A stretch of 64,000 nt of DNA from assembly GCF_902168065.1 (NCBI RefSeq), contig NZ_LR655697.1, forward strand, positions 29,326 through 93,325. The letters run 5' to 3'. The notes under the pieces were generated by a model. It saw nothing but the letters and a program-made list of their open reading frames with translations, was not told the DNA's origin and ran no database searches. A program made the position numbers and the translations under genes. This stretch comes from Mycobacterium tilburgii (GTDB lineage Bacteria; Actinomycetota; Actinomycetes; Mycobacteriales; Mycobacteriaceae). Below are positions 10,391-21,810 of the stretch, in pieces. Each line of letters opens with the position of its first letter. The stretch's first letter is position 1.

Positions 10391-11757
10391 TCGGCTCCAC
10401 GTCGATATAGGGTCGCCCGGACAAATCGACGGTGACCGCAGCAATGCTGCCCCCGGTGAAGGTTGATGGCACTTTGTAGCAGCTGGATACGCCGGAACCG
10501 CCGTTGCGGCCGACGGTGATGCCAGCGCTGACCAAACCGAACGCGCCCGGGTGCGTGATCACCTCCGCGAGCGTGCCGATCACCTCGTCGTCGATGAACA
10601 GCGTCACGTCGCCAAGCGGAGTGTGGCTGTTCGGCACCGTGCCGGTCCGCGCGTAACTGGCGCCGAATAGATGTCTGCCCAACGGCACCGTGCACGAGGA
10701 GGAAACCAACTGCTGGCGCTCGTCCAGGAAGTTATAGACATAGTGCAAACGGTCGTCCCGGATGAACAACACGTGACCGCCATGCGCGCCGCCCTGCTTG
10801 AACAGCACCCCTTCGGCCCCTGTGGTATCCACCGTCACGTCGGCCAGAATCCCGAATGAACGGCCACGGATTTCGGCGGCCAAGTCGTGGCACTGGCTGC
10901 GGTCGGCATCGATGTGGAACAGCTTTCAACGGTCGACGTCGAAGTGTGACCACCCCGCTGGGCTGGCGGCGTGGACGATGTTGGCAAACCAGCCGTCGTG
11001 CCAAATCCCACGGGTGCCCAGCATGGTGTAGAACTGGGTTCGGTGTAAGAGTTCGGATCAGCAAGGGCCGCTTTGAAACTGACACCGTTTAAGGGATTCT
11101 GCGCAATGCCCTTGACGGTCTCCGGCGGTGTCATCCCCAGCAGGTCGTAGACCGTCGGGGTGATGTCGCAAACGTTGACGTAGTTGTCACGGGCCTCGCC
11201 GCGCGCCGCAATCCCGTTGGGCTAGCAGATGATTGCCGAGCGACGCCGCCCTCGTCTGAGGCATAGCGCTTGTAGAGCTTGTAGGGAGTGTTGAACGCCA
11301 TCGCCCATCCGATCGGGTAATGGTTGTAGGTCTGCAGCCCGCCGAGGTGGTCGAAGGGCTTCATGCTCTCCTCGACGTTGTCGATGTACCCGTTGAAGAA
11401 CTTGTTCTCGTTCACCGATCCGTTTCGGGCCGCCCTCACCGCTGGCACCCATTGTCCGAGATCACCACGACGAGGGTGTTGTCCAGCTGGCCGGATTCCT
11501 CGAGATGGTCGAGGATAAGGACGATTTGGGCATCGGTGTAACTGAATAAGCCGGCGAACACCTCGGTCATCCGGCTGAACAATCTCTTCTCCTCGTCGCC
11601 CAGCGAGTCCCAGGGCCGCACCGTGTCCTGCGGCGACCACGGCTCGCTGTCGGGGCCCTGCACATCCACAGATCTTTTGACCAATGGTAGCCATCCTCGG
11701 GGTATCTTGCCTTGAAATTCGCGCGAGTCAGCAGACATGCGCCGAGCGTAACGCCGC
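10391..11757 (-). pseudogene. atsA: arylsulfatase (AtsA type), C-terminal remnant
   Basis: Fragments in several frames give YPEDGYHWSKDL, DAQIVLILDHLEESGQLDNT followed by VVVISDNG, FNGYIDNVEESMKPFDHLGG, YNHYPIGWAMAFNTPYKLYK, DITPTVYDLLGMTPPETV and SYARTGTVPNSHTPLGDVTL. This is the downstream half of a large type I sulfatase such as Rv0711. The N-terminal half with the formylglycine cysteine (CxPxR) is absent. So is the formylglycine-generating enzyme that lies next to atsA in M. tuberculosis (Rv0712). It sits directly downstream of rpsQ, as atsA does in M. tuberculosis. Clearly non-functional. Confidence 0.85.
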
Positions 11758-11853
11758 GGCGAATATTGCTATCTCTTTTCGTCGTAGCGGTGCCGCCGCT
11801 CGAAAAGCAAAACACCCGAGTCCATCCGGTCTCGGACGTTTAATGCTCGGGGA

Positions 11854-12195
11854 CTACTTGGCCTTCTCCAACACCTCGACGAGCCGCCACCGCTTGGTGG
11901 CCGACATCGGACGCGTCTCCATCAGCGACACGCGGTCGCCGATACCGGCGACGCTGTCCTCATCGTGCGCCTTGACCTTCTTGGTGGTCCGGATGATCTT
12001 GCCGTACAGCGAGTGGCGGGTGCGGTCTTCCAGCTCGACCACGATGGTCTTCTGCATCTTGTCGCTCACCACGTAGCCGATGCGCGTCTTGCGGCGCCCG
12101 CGCGTCTTGGGGTTGGCCGGAGTGCGCTGGGGGCCCTTCCCTTTCGAAGCGCCGTCCTTTGCGGCGGCCTTCGAGGCGGCTTTAGCTTCTGCCAT
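11854..12195 (-). CDS. rpsQ: 30S ribosomal protein S17
   Basis: A 113-aa S17 with an Ala/Lys-rich N-terminal extension (about 35 residues) typical of mycobacteria, then the OB-fold core [20 protein letters not shown] and [20 protein letters not shown]. The ATG at 12195 shares one base with the rpmC stop (TGATG). A GTG one codon upstream is also open. It is the last gene of the S10 operon. S17 is a primary 16S-binding protein. Intact. Confidence 0.96.
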   Translation of the reverse strand: MAEAKAASKAAAKDGASKGKGPQRTPANPKTRGRRKTRIGYVVSDKMQKTIVVELEDRTRHSLYGKIIRTTKKVKAHDEDSVAGIGDRVSLMETRPMSATKRWRLVEVLEKAK

Positions 12196-12439
12196 CACGA
12201 TTCCTTGTTTCCGTCGGGACCCTCAGGAGCAGATGCCAGGCCCAGTTCTCGTTCTCGCAGCACCGTGTACACACGGGCGATCTCCCGACGCACCGTGCGC
12301 AGCCGGCGGTTGTTGTTGAGCTGCCCCGTCGCCATCTGGAAGCGCAGGTTGAACAGCTCCTCCTTGGACTCACGCAGGCGATCGGTGAGCTCCTCGTCGG
12401 TGAGCTCGCGCAGTTCGCCAGGCGAAATACCGACTGCCA

Positions 12440-12440
<1 letters not shown>
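12195..12440 (-). CDS. rpmC: 50S ribosomal protein L29
   Basis: An 81-aa L29 starting [20 protein letters not shown]. The ATG overlaps the rplP stop by one base. The open frame extends 48 codons upstream inside rplP, but that part is a shadow. [20 protein letters not shown] is the L29 signature. The C-terminus has a short extension ([15 protein letters not shown]). L29 lies at the tunnel exit and helps recruit nascent-chain factors. Confidence 0.96.
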
Positions 12441-14181
<1,741 letters not shown>

Positions 14182-14185
<4 letters not shown>

Positions 14186-14463
14186 CGCCGTTTGGCCTTC
14201 CGATCGTCCTTGATGTGCCCCTTGAAGGTGCGCGTCGGCGCGAACTCACCGAGCTTGTGGCCGACCATCGCCTCGGTGACGAACACCGGGACGTGCTTGC
14301 GGCCGTCATGCACCGCGAACGTGCGACCGATGAAATCAGGGATGATCGTCGAACGACGCGACCAGGTCTTGATGACCTGCTTGGTGTTCTTCTCGTTCTG
14401 TACGTCCACCTTCTTGAGCAGGTGGTCGTCGACGAACGGACCCTTCTTCAGGCTGCGTGGCAT
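14182..14463 (-). CDS. rpsS: 30S ribosomal protein S19
   Basis: A 93-aa S19: [20 protein letters not shown], the [20 protein letters not shown] core and the C-terminal [15 protein letters not shown]19 lies in the 30S head near the A-site finger. The 3' end overlaps the rplV start (ATGA), and rplB ends 18 nt upstream. Intact. Confidence 0.98.
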
Positions 14464-14481
14464 CTGTTACTCCTCGACTTC

Positions 14482-15324
14482 CTAGCGACCGTGCTTCTTG
14501 CCGGTGCGCCGGCGTCGGACGATAAGCTTGTTGCTGGCCTTGTTCGGCTGACGGGTGCGGCCCTCGGGCTTACCCCACGGGCTGACCGGGTGACGACCAC
14601 CGGAGGTCTTACCCTCACCACCACCGTGCGGGTGGTCCACCGGGTTCATCACGACACCGCGGACGGTCGGACGCTTGCCCTTCCAGCGCATACGACCAGC
14701 CTTGCCCCAGTTGATGTTCGCCTGCTCTGCGTTGCCCACCTCGCCGACGGTGGCGCGGCAGCGCACATCGACACGGCGGATCTCACCGCTGGGCATGCGC
14801 AGCGACGCGTAGCCGCCCTCTTTACCGAGCAGCTGGATGCTCGTGCCCGCCGAGCGTGCCATCTTGGCGCCGCCGCCCGGGCGCAGCTCCACCGCGTGCA
14901 CCAACGTACCGGCCGGGATGTTGCGCAGCAGCAGGTTGTTACCCGGCTTGATGTCGGCGTTGGCGCCCGACTCGACCACGTCGCCCTGCGAAAGACCAAG
15001 CGGAGCAATGATGTAACGCTTCTCCCCGTCGAGGAAGTGCAGCAGCGCGATGTTGGCGGTGCGGTTGGGGTCGTACTCGATGTGCGCGACCTTGGCGTTG
15101 ACGCCGTCTTTGTCGTTACGCCGGAAGTCGATCACCCGGTACGCGCGCTTGTGGCCGCCACCCTTGTGGCGAGTGGTGATGCGGCCGTGCGCGTTGCGGC
15201 CGCCGTGCCCGTGCAGCGGACGCACCAAGGACTTCTCCGGTTCCGTACGAGTGATCTCGGCGAAGTCGGACACGCTCGCACCACGGCGACCCGGGGTGGT
15301 CGGCTTGTATTTGCGAATTGCCAT
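14482..15324 (-). CDS. rplB: 50S ribosomal protein L2
   Basis: A 280-aa L2 of exact family length starting [20 protein letters not shown]. The peptidyl-transferase-proximal signature [20 protein letters not shown] is present near residues 215-234. L2 is needed for subunit association and peptidyl transfer. It is separated from rplW by 34 nt, the longest gap inside the 5' half of the operon. Intact. Confidence 0.98.
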   Translation of the reverse strand: MAIRKYKPTTPGRRGASVSDFAEITRTEPEKSLVRPLHGHGGRNAHGRITTRHKGGGHKRAYRVIDFRRNDKDGVNAKVAHIEYDPNRTANIALLHFLDGEKRYIIAPLGLSQGDVVESGANADIKPGNNLLLRNIPAGTLVHAVELRPGGGAKMARSAGTSIQLLGKEGGYASLRMPSGEIRRVDVRCRATVGEVGNAEQANINWGKAGRMRWKGKRPTVRGVVMNPVDHPHGGGEGKTSGGRHPVSPWGKPEGRTRQPNKASNKLIVRRRRTGKKHGR

Positions 15325-15358
15325 GTCTAATCAGATCTTTCTCTCCGCGCACGGCCGG

Positions 15359-15661
15359 CTAGGCCGGCGCTCCGAACAGATCAATCGGCTTGCTGCACGG
15401 GGCCAGTGTGACGATCGCGCGCTTGGTGCTCTTGCGCTTGCCGAAACCGGTCCGGGTGCGCTTCCGCTTGCCCTGTCGGTTCGCGGTGTTAACCGATGCG
15501 ACCTTGACGGAGAAGATCTTCTCGATAGCGGTCTTGATCTGCGTCTTGTTCGAATCGGGGTGCACCACGAAGGTGTACACGTTGTCGTCGAGCAGTCCGT
15601 AGGACTTCTCCGAGATGACCGGAGCCAGGATGATGTCGCGTGGGTCAGTGACGGTCGCCAT
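15359..15661 (-). CDS. rplW: 50S ribosomal protein L23
   Basis: A 100-aa L23: [20 protein letters not shown] and the [20 protein letters not shown] loop. L23 docks trigger factor and SRP at the tunnel exit. The ATG shares one base with the rplD stop (TGATG). Full length. Confidence 0.98.
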   Translation of the reverse strand: MATVTDPRDIILAPVISEKSYGLLDDNVYTFVVHPDSNKTQIKTAIEKIFSVKVASVNTANRQGKRKRTRTGFGKRKSTKRAIVTLAPCSKPIDLFGAPA

Positions 15662-16329
15662 CAGGCCGAAACCTCCACATCGGTGTTGTCAGCGGTGCCC
15701 GTCGCCGCGGCGATGTAGGCGCCCAACGCCTCAACGCTGAACACCACGTCGTCGGAGCGCAACACGTCGTAGGTGTTGATCTGATCGGGTGAAAGGATGT
15801 GCACGCCGGGCAGGTTGCGCACGCTCTTCTGACCGGTCTCGTCGGTGCGGCCGATGACGACCAGCACCTGCTTGCGGTCGGTCAGGGTGCTCAGAAATGC
15901 CTTGGCGCTCTTGGTAGACGGGGTCTGACCCGACACCAGCTCGGTGACCGCATGGATGCGGCCGTTGCGGGCCCGGTCGGATAGCGCCCCGCGCAGCGCC
16001 GCGGCGATCATCTTCTTCGGCGTGCGCTGGCTGTAGTCGCGCGGCTTGGGTCCTTGCACGGTGCCACCGCCGGTGAACTGCGGGGCACGCGTCGCACCCT
16101 GCCGGGCACGTCCGGTGCCCTTCTGGCGGTAGGGCTTGCGGCCCCCACCACTGACTTCGCCGCGCGTCTTGGTCGAGTGCGTGCCCTGGCGAGCCGCGGC
16201 CCGCTGCGCGGTGACCACCTGGTGCATCAGCGCGATATTGGCCGCAGCATCGAACAATTCGGCGGGCAGCTCGACAAAACCGTCGACCTTGCCATCCGGA
16301 GTCTTGACCTGAATTTTCAGGGCAGCCAT
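15661..16329 (-). CDS. rplD: 50S ribosomal protein L4
   Basis: A 222-aa L4 with the tunnel-loop segment [20 protein letters not shown] followed by [16 protein letters not shown], and the C-terminal domain ending in [20 protein letters not shown]4 lines the peptide exit tunnel. The start overlaps the rplC stop by one base (TAATG), and its own stop overlaps rplW by one base. Intact. Confidence 0.98.
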   Translation of the reverse strand: MAALKIQVKTPDGKVDGFVELPAELFDAAANIALMHQVVTAQRAAARQGTHSTKTRGEVSGGGRKPYRQKGTGRARQGATRAPQFTGGGTVQGPKPRDYSQRTPKKMIAAALRGALSDRARNGRIHAVTELVSGQTPSTKSAKAFLSTLTDRKQVLVVIGRTDETGQKSVRNLPGVHILSPDQINTYDVLRSDDVVFSVEALGAYIAAATGTADNTDVEVSA

Positions 16330-16982
16330 TACTTCTCACCTCGTTTGATCGCCGTGCGGACCACAACGAGTCCACCGGTGTGGCCGGGGACCGCACCCTT
16401 GATCAACAGCACGCCGTTGTCGGCATCGACCTTGTGCACCACCAGGTTCTGCACGGTCACCCGGTCGTTACCCATCCGGCCGGCCATCCGCGTGCCCTTG
16501 AACACGCGCGCGGGGGTGGCGCAGCCGCCGATCGATCCCGGCCGGCGGTGCACCGCCTGAACGCCGTGGCTGGCGCCCTGGCCGCGGAAACCGTGCCGCT
16601 TCATGGTGCCGGCGAAGCCCTTGCCCTTGGAGGTGCCGGTCACGTCGACATAGGCGCCGTCGGCGAAGATCTCGGCCGTCAGTTCCTGGCCGACCTCGTA
16701 CTCGGCCGCCGCGTCGGGGTTGTCCAGCCGCAGCTCGGCCAGGAAACGCCGCGGGTTGATCCCCGCGGCGGCGTACTGGCCCGTGACGGGCTTGGTGACC
16801 TTACGTGGGCTGATCTCACCGTAGGCCAACTGCACAGCGCTGTATCCGTCGCGCTCCGGGGTGCGGATGCGCGTCACTATGTTGGGTCCCGCCTTGACCA
16901 CGGTCACCGGCACAACCTGGTTGTTCTCGTCGAACACTTGCGTCATACCCAACTTGGTACCCAGAATGCCTTTTCTCGCCAT
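16329..16982 (-). CDS. rplC: 50S ribosomal protein L3
   Basis: A 217-aa L3: [20 protein letters not shown] at the start and the signature [20 protein letters not shown] with [21 protein letters not shown]3 is one of the two assembly-initiator proteins of the 50S subunit and reaches toward the peptidyl-transferase centre. It begins 14 nt after rpsJ. Intact. Confidence 0.98.
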   Translation of the reverse strand: MARKGILGTKLGMTQVFDENNQVVPVTVVKAGPNIVTRIRTPERDGYSAVQLAYGEISPRKVTKPVTGQYAAAGINPRRFLAELRLDNPDAAAEYEVGQELTAEIFADGAYVDVTGTSKGKGFAGTMKRHGFRGQGASHGVQAVHRRPGSIGGCATPARVFKGTRMAGRMGNDRVTVQNLVVHKVDADNGVLLIKGAVPGHTGGLVVVRTAIKRGEK

Positions 16983-16996
16983 TTCTTCTGGATCTC

Positions 16997-17302
16997 CTAC
17001 TGAATGTTGACGTCAACGCTGGCCGGCAGATCGATGCGCATCAACGCGTCAACGGTCTTCGGCGTCGGATCGAGAATGTCGATCAACCGCTTGTGCGTAC
17101 GCATCTCGAAGTGCTCCCGCGAGTCCTTGTACTTATGCGGGGAGCGGATGACGCAATACACATTCTTTTTGGTCGGCAGTGGCACCGGCCCTACGACGCT
17201 GGCACCCGTACGGACGACGGTCTCGACGATCTTGCGCGCCGAGGCGTCGATGGCCTCATGGTCGTAGGCCTTAAGCCTGATGCGGATCTTCTGTCCCGCC
17301 AC
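16997..17302 (-). CDS. rpsJ: 30S ribosomal protein S10
   Basis: A 101-aa S10 starting at GTG 17302 ([20 protein letters not shown]). An in-frame upstream start (17323, seven codons earlier) is open but not family-like. The signature [20 protein letters not shown] is present. S10 is in the 30S head and also serves transcription antitermination (NusB/NusE). First gene of the 11-gene S10 operon. Confidence 0.97.
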   Translation of the reverse strand: MAGQKIRIRLKAYDHEAIDASARKIVETVVRTGASVVGPVPLPTKKNVYCVIRSPHKYKDSREHFEMRTHKRLIDILDPTPKTVDALMRIDLPASVDVNIQ

Positions 17303-17759
17303 GCTTCTCCTACCCTCACTCATCTGGAAGCCCGGGTATCCGGGCCTGGTGCCACCGACGCGCCGACTCGACCCGGCCCATCTGGGGCCGATCGAGCACT
17401 GCGCCAGATGCTGCGCCGCTGTTTACCTGTCGTGGTCCACCGTCCCCGCGGTCGGGCGTGTCACCCGCACACAGCCTCGTTCGCGGCCAAAAATAGTCGC
17501 TCCCAAAAATAGTCGCTCCAAGGATGGGACCGGACGCGCCCGCTTGGGCGCGGGTCGTATGCCCGGCCAGGCGCGACCCGGCTCAAGGCAACCCGAACAG
17601 TATGCCCTACATCCTGGCTTGTTCAAAATTCCGGGCCATATCTCGCTCGATATTCCGCTACCAGGCCCGATAGGCGATTTTGCGTAGCTGAGAGGAGGAC
17701 GGTCCTTCGCCGAGTGGCCGCCCGTACATACCAGGCACAAAATCCGGCGTCGGGGGAGT
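17303..17759. promoter_or_regulatory. S10 operon leader / divergent intergenic region
   Basis: This 457-bp stretch without a gene lies between rpsJ (minus) and the decayed P450 (plus). It should hold the S10 promoter. The visible features are a 16-nt tandem duplication at 17487-17519 and a short AT-richer patch near 17615-17690. I cannot assign a -35/-10 pair with confidence. No RNA gene is recognised. Confidence 0.4.
17487..17519. repeat. 16-nt direct tandem repeat in the S10 leader
   Basis: CCAAAAATAGTCGCTCC occurs at 17487-17503 and again at 17503-17519, so the period is 16 nt and the copies share one base. It lies about 185-217 nt upstream of the rpsJ start, in the expected promoter/leader zone. 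On the minus strand each copy contains GACTATTTTTGG. Confidence 0.85.
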
Positions 17760-18992
17760 ATGGACACACCAATGATCGATGCGGCCACACACGTCCTCGC
17801 CGACCCCGCGGCCTTCACCGACGAGCCGCGGTTACATGCCGCGCTGACCCACCTACGCGCGCACGCGCCGGTATCGCTGGTCGATCGTGCGCCCTACAAC
17901 CCGTTCTGGGCGATCACCAAGCCCGCCGACATCATGGCCGATCGAGCGAGCCCATCAGCTGTTCACCAACGACCCGCGGCCGCTTCTGGTCCCCGCGGAG
18001 GCCGAGGCGCTGACCCCGCGCCCAGGTGGCGGCCGGCGCGGGCCTGCGCACGCTGATCCACATGGACGACCGGACCATCGGGCATTCCCGCGCGATCGGC
18101 GCCGACTGGTTCCGGCCCAAGGCAATGCAAGCACTACAGCTCTGCGTCGACGAGTTGGCCAAGACCTACGTCGCCAAGAGGGCCGCCGCGGGCAGCGAAT
18201 GCGACTTCGTAGCGGAGGTCGCGGTGAACTTTCCGCTGTACGTAATCCTGTCGCTGCTGGGCCTGCCGGAATCGGACTTTCCTCGCATGCTGACCCTAAC
18301 CCAACAGCTGTCGGCGTGAGCGACCCCGAGCGCCAGCGCGGCGGCACACCCGAGGAGCAGTACGAAGTGGTGGCGGAATTGTTCGCGTACTTCACCGCGC
18401 TCACCGCGTTGCGACGCGAACACCCCACCGACGACCTGGCCTCCGCGATCGCTAACGTCACGGTCAACGGGGCGCCCCTATCCGAACACGATCGTCGCCA
18501 CCGCCGGCCACGACACCACCAGCTCGACGATCGCCGGCGGCCTGAGAGCCCTGATCGAACATCCCGATCAGCTCGAGCGGCTAACCGACGACCTGAGCCT
18601 GATGCCGCTGGCAACGGAGGAAATGATCCGCTGGGTGACGCCGGTGAATAGAGTTCATGCGTACCGCGGCGGCGGACACGGTCATCCGCGGGGTGCCGAT
18701 CGCCAAGGGCGAAGTGGTGTACCTGTCCTACGTCTCGGCCAACCGAGACGAAGAGGTGTTCGGCGATCCGTTCCGTTTCGATATCGGACGAAATCCGAAC
18801 AAGCACTTGGCATTCGGTCATGGTGTGCACTTCTGCCCGGGAGCGGCACTGGCCCGGATAGAGCTGAAAGGGTTCTTCAGCGAGCTGTCACCACGGCTGA
18901 AATCCATTGATCTGAACGGGGAAACGGAACTCCTCGCCACGACGTTCGTCGGCAGGCTCAAGCGGCTGCCCATTCGGTACGCACTGCGCTAG
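17760..18992 (+). pseudogene. cytochrome P450, decayed
   Basis: The P450 order is preserved across frames: MDTPMIDAATHVLADPAAFT, RTLIHMDDRTIGHSRAIGAD (C-helix region), then IVATAGHDTTSSTIAGGLRA (I-helix AGHDTTSS), ATEEMIRWVTPV (ExxR) and the heme loop FGHGVHFCPGAALARIELK, ending in RLPIRYALR. All catalytic motifs can still be recognised. At least four frameshifts, near 17940, 18010, 18310 and 18480-18640, make it untranslatable. The CYP family cannot be assigned with confidence. It is read divergently from rpsJ. Confidence 0.9.
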
Positions 18993-19022
18993 CCACGGCC
19001 GGAAAGGAAACCAGCTCCATGC

Positions 19023-19337
19023 ATGACGCAATCCATCGCCACTTTCGTCACCGACAAAAGCATCTCTGCGGGCGTGCTCGCCATGGCGGTCGAAGAGCGA
19101 GGGTTTCACTCGCTGATCGTTACCGAGCACTCCCACATGCCCGTCGCCTATGCCGAACCGTTCCCGAGAACCGGCGCGCCGCGTCTAGTTAGGCTGCGCT
19201 ACAACGTGTTTGCGATGTCGGATATGGCTTCCGCCTCCAGTGCCGATGAGGCCGCGTTCCTGCTCCCGACACTGGCGGAGTCGGACGCACTGCGATACCT
19301 GGACAAGCTGACCGCGCTGGCGCACAGCACGATCTGA
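19023..19337 (+). pseudogene. LLM-class F420-dependent oxidoreductase, internally deleted
   Basis: The open frame joins the N-terminus of an LLM oxidoreductase (SIATFVTDKSISAGVLAMAV, then EERGFHSLIVTEHSHMPVAY) directly to its C-terminus (NVFAMSDMASASSADEAAFL, then LPTLAESDALRYLDKLTALA). Family members are about 280-300 aa; only 104 aa remain. The fusion point is near 19185-19200, so about 180 central residues, including the cofactor pocket, are gone. It starts 30 nt after the P450 remnant and was probably in its operon. A non-functional product is expected even if the frame is open. Confidence 0.8.
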
Positions 19338-19349
19338 ACAGCCGCGGTT

Positions 19350-19958
19350 TCAGGCACCCGCCGATTCGATGCTCGCGGCGCTGGCACGCCGCTGCGTCCG
19401 CTGCACGTGCAGGAACCCGTCGACCGCGGCCAATGCACATTCGCGATAGTCGAAATCCGGCAGGGTTGACAGCCGGCTCAGCACCAGTGGACCGATCAGT
19501 AGGGCGATGGCCCGGGACCGGTTCACCTCCCCGAGTTCGGCAGCCTCGGGGCTGTCGAACAGGGCGTCGAACGGTGCCGCATACTGCTGGGCGATGCGCT
19601 CGCGGAGGGTGGTGATAGCCAGGCTGTCGGCGGTGCGCGCGTGATCGGGCTCGGGCAAGCCTTCCAGGTCGCGCCCGAGCGCCAGCCAGGACATGGCGGT
19701 CATGACCGCCGGCGCATGCGCGACCGCCTCGGCCCGCTCGAGCACTAAGGCGATCAGCCGATCGCGTAACGAACCCTCCTGCGGCGGCATCGGCGACGGC
19801 GGGATCAAACTGTTAAATGCAGCGGCCAGAAAATCTTTTTCACTATGAAAGTGGCGATACAGGGTGGCCCTCGCGACGTTCGCGGTACGAGTCACCGCTT
19901 CGACGGTCACTGCGCTGGGGCCCCCGGAACGCAGCAGTGCCGCCGCGGCCTCCAGCAA
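19350..19958 (-). CDS. TetR/AcrR family transcriptional regulator, N-terminus uncertain
   Basis: A 202-aa TetR protein. The helix-turn-helix is at about residues 18-45 (VTVEAVTRTANVARATLYRH, then FHSEKDFLAAAF), followed by a helical ligand-binding domain. The only available start is TTG 19958. Upstream codons still read ESTDPRPARSRAR in frame but are cut off by a TAG at 19998-20000, so the natural start was probably further upstream (an in-phase-looking GTG with VSHNH is now in another frame). The gene may therefore be damaged at its 5' end. It is divergent from the decayed MFS gene, the usual arrangement of an efflux regulator and its pump. Confidence 0.65.
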   Translation of the reverse strand: MLEAAAALLRSGGPSAVTVEAVTRTANVARATLYRHFHSEKDFLAAAFNSLIPPSPMPPQEGSLRDRLIALVLERAEAVAHAPAVMTAMSWLALGRDLEGLPEPDHARTADSLAITTLRERIAQQYAAPFDALFDSPEAAELGEVNRSRAIALLIGPLVLSRLSTLPDFDYRECALAAVDGFLHVQRTQRRASAASIESAGA

Positions 19959-20174
19959 ACGAGCCCGGGACCGCGCGGGCCGGGGATCGGTGCTCTCCTA
20001 GGTGATTGTGACTCACCTCCTGTTTTAGAACCAAGGCTATCGGTCTATCAACGAGACCATTGGCTCGAATCTCGTTACACCCCCGAAGGGAGACGCGTTC
20101 ATAATCGATGTCGCCGCTGTCCAGGTCCGGCGTGAACAGCGTACTGATGGTGTCGGTATCGGAGGTAGCCCTTG

Positions 20175-20751
20175 GGCGCGAGCCTGGACGCCGGCGGTCG
20201 CCTGCATGGGTGTCGCGCTGGTCGTCGCCTCGATTACGGCACTGAACACCGCGCTGGGTGACCTCGCGGTGGCCGTCTCCGCGACGTAGTCACAGCTGAA
20301 CTGGATCGTCGACGGCTACACCCAACTTCGCACCGGCGTGGCAGCTAACGTCGTGCTGTTCGGCGCAACGTTCGGCTTCTTTCTACGTCGGCATGCCGTA
20401 TGTGTAACAGATGGTGGGCTACTCGCCGTGATGACGGCAATTACGTTCGGCCCCTTCATGGTGCCGCTCGGCATCTTCTCGGCGTTGTCGTTCTGGTACG
20501 TGCCGAAATTCGGATTGCGGCTGGTGCTGTTCATCGGAACCGCGCTGATGGCAGCCGGCCTCGCGTGCATGTCGGGCCTGACCCTGCATTGCACATATAC
20601 GCAGTTAGCTTGGCCTACTTTGATTCTGGCCACCGGCATCGAAATCTGCACGGCGTCCACGACATCGGCCATCATGGGAGCGGTTCCCGACGAAATGCAG
20701 GGGGTAGCCTCCGCGGTGAACGACACCCCACGGGAGATGGGCGAGTTCTGA
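20175..20751 (+). pseudogene. MFS drug transporter (EmrB/QacA, DHA2 type), decayed
   Basis: WTPAVACMGVALVVASITAL opens the first helix. [11 protein letters not shown] is the DHA2 signature at the end of helix 1/start of helix 2. Helices such as [20 protein letters not shown] and [18 protein letters not shown] follow, then [23 protein letters not shown] at 20287-20289 replaces the Gln expected before SQLNW. Several internal blocks are missing. The sequence stops being MFS at about 20748 and continues as the antisense of an mbtH gene, showing a deletion junction. Confidence 0.8.
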
Positions 20752-20754
20752 TCG

Positions 20755-20912
20755 ACGTAGTCCATGCACGCGGCGCGATCCGCTTCACCGAACACTATCC
20801 GCCAACCTGGCGGCACATCCGCGATAACCGGCCACAAACTGCACTGCTCCTCCTCGTTGATCAACACGAAGAAGGCTCCGGCATCGTCGTCAAAGGGGTT
20901 GGTTGTCAACAT
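20755..20912 (-). pseudogene. MbtH-like protein, C-terminally truncated
   Basis: From ATG 20912 the frame reads [20 protein letters not shown], then [20 protein letters not shown] and [16 protein letters not shown]. This is an almost complete MbtH domain: NPFDDxxGxFFVLxNxExQxSLWP and VPxGWxxVxGEAxRxxCLxYV. The last block (NWTDLRP) is lost because the sequence runs into the antisense MFS remnant. MbtH proteins activate NRPS adenylation domains. With the neighbouring glycosyltransferase and GAP-family remnants, this one most likely served glycopeptidolipid peptide synthesis. No NRPS remains here. Confidence 0.85.
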
Positions 20913-20984
20913 TTATCCATGAGGTGAGGCCAGCGCCGACAAGCCGATCCGCCACCTGCGATGATCGCATTCGGTTCTACTGAC

Positions 20985-21032
20985 TGACAATATATGATTA
21001 ATATGATTAATATTATTATATGCGGTAATATA
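20985..21032. promoter_or_regulatory. strongly AT-rich intergenic island upstream of the mbtH remnant
   Basis: About 48 nt with roughly 80% A+T in a genome of about two-thirds GC, including the tandem TATGATTAATATGATTAA and TATTATTATATG. It lies in the 214-bp gap between the mbtH remnant and the gtf remnant. The position fits a promoter or nucleoid-protein (Lsr2-type) silencing nucleation site for the former GPL genes. The role is inferred. Confidence 0.5.
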
Positions 21033-21126
21033 GATCGCGTCGTCACTTGTGGCTAACAAGTTGGGCCGGCGATGTTCTCGGCAGAGGTTGGACGCCAGGA
21101 TCTCCTCGCTGTCCGCCGCGATACCG

Positions 21127-21810
21127 CTAGGTGGTAGCGCGGCTTCGGCTGAACGTCTGTAGATGGGATCCGGTCATCGGCGACTCAGCGGCGATGGTTT
21201 CCACCAGATCGACGGCCGCCTTCACGCTCGCGGCCGGTTTGGTCATCCGCTGTGCAATATCGCGGGCACGAGCTGCGCATTCCGGAGCAAGGACGGTACC
21301 GAGAGCGCTAATCAACGACTGCTTGGTAAGACCAGACAAGCGCCGTGCAGTGCCCACTTTCAATCGTTTGACCACGACACCCCAGATGGTTTGATCGAGG
21401 TCTGCCGACAGGATCAAGGTGGGAACTCCGGCGCGCAGGCTCGCTGCGGTGGTGCCAGTGCCGCCGTGGTGCACAACCGCGCGACACGCCGGAAATACGG
21501 CGGCGTAATTCATCGCTTTCACCACTTTGACGTGACTCAGAGTTGCGGTATCGCCGCAATCTGTTGCAGCAGAGTAAATCAACGCTCGCTCGCCCAGCTG
21601 AGCACAAGCTGTGCTGACGATTTTGAGCAGTTCGGCGGGAGACTTAACCGTTATGCTGCCAAAGCCAAAGAAGATTGGCGGCCTCCCTGCGGCAATCCAT
21701 GCCGCGACCTCCGAGTCGGTGTCAGCCTGCAATTCCATCGTCAATGCGCCGACATAAGGGCCTACGGCCACGCTACTCGCGGCACTAGATCCGTTGCGCC
21801 TCAGCATCAC
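21127..21810 (-). pseudogene. UGT-type glycosyltransferase (GPL GtfA/GtfB/RtfA-like), C-terminal half
   Basis: The open frame covers only the C-terminal nucleotide-sugar domain: RPPIFFGFGSITVKSPAELL, then AVFPACRAVVHHGGTGTTAA and SLRAGVPTLILSADLDQTIW. This is the GT1/UGT signature of the mycobacterial GPL and phenolic-glycolipid glycosyltransferases (about 420 aa when whole). The acceptor-binding N-terminal half is absent. The sequence abuts a gap-like remnant on the opposite strand at about 21800. Which GPL sugar it added cannot be told. Confidence 0.8.
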
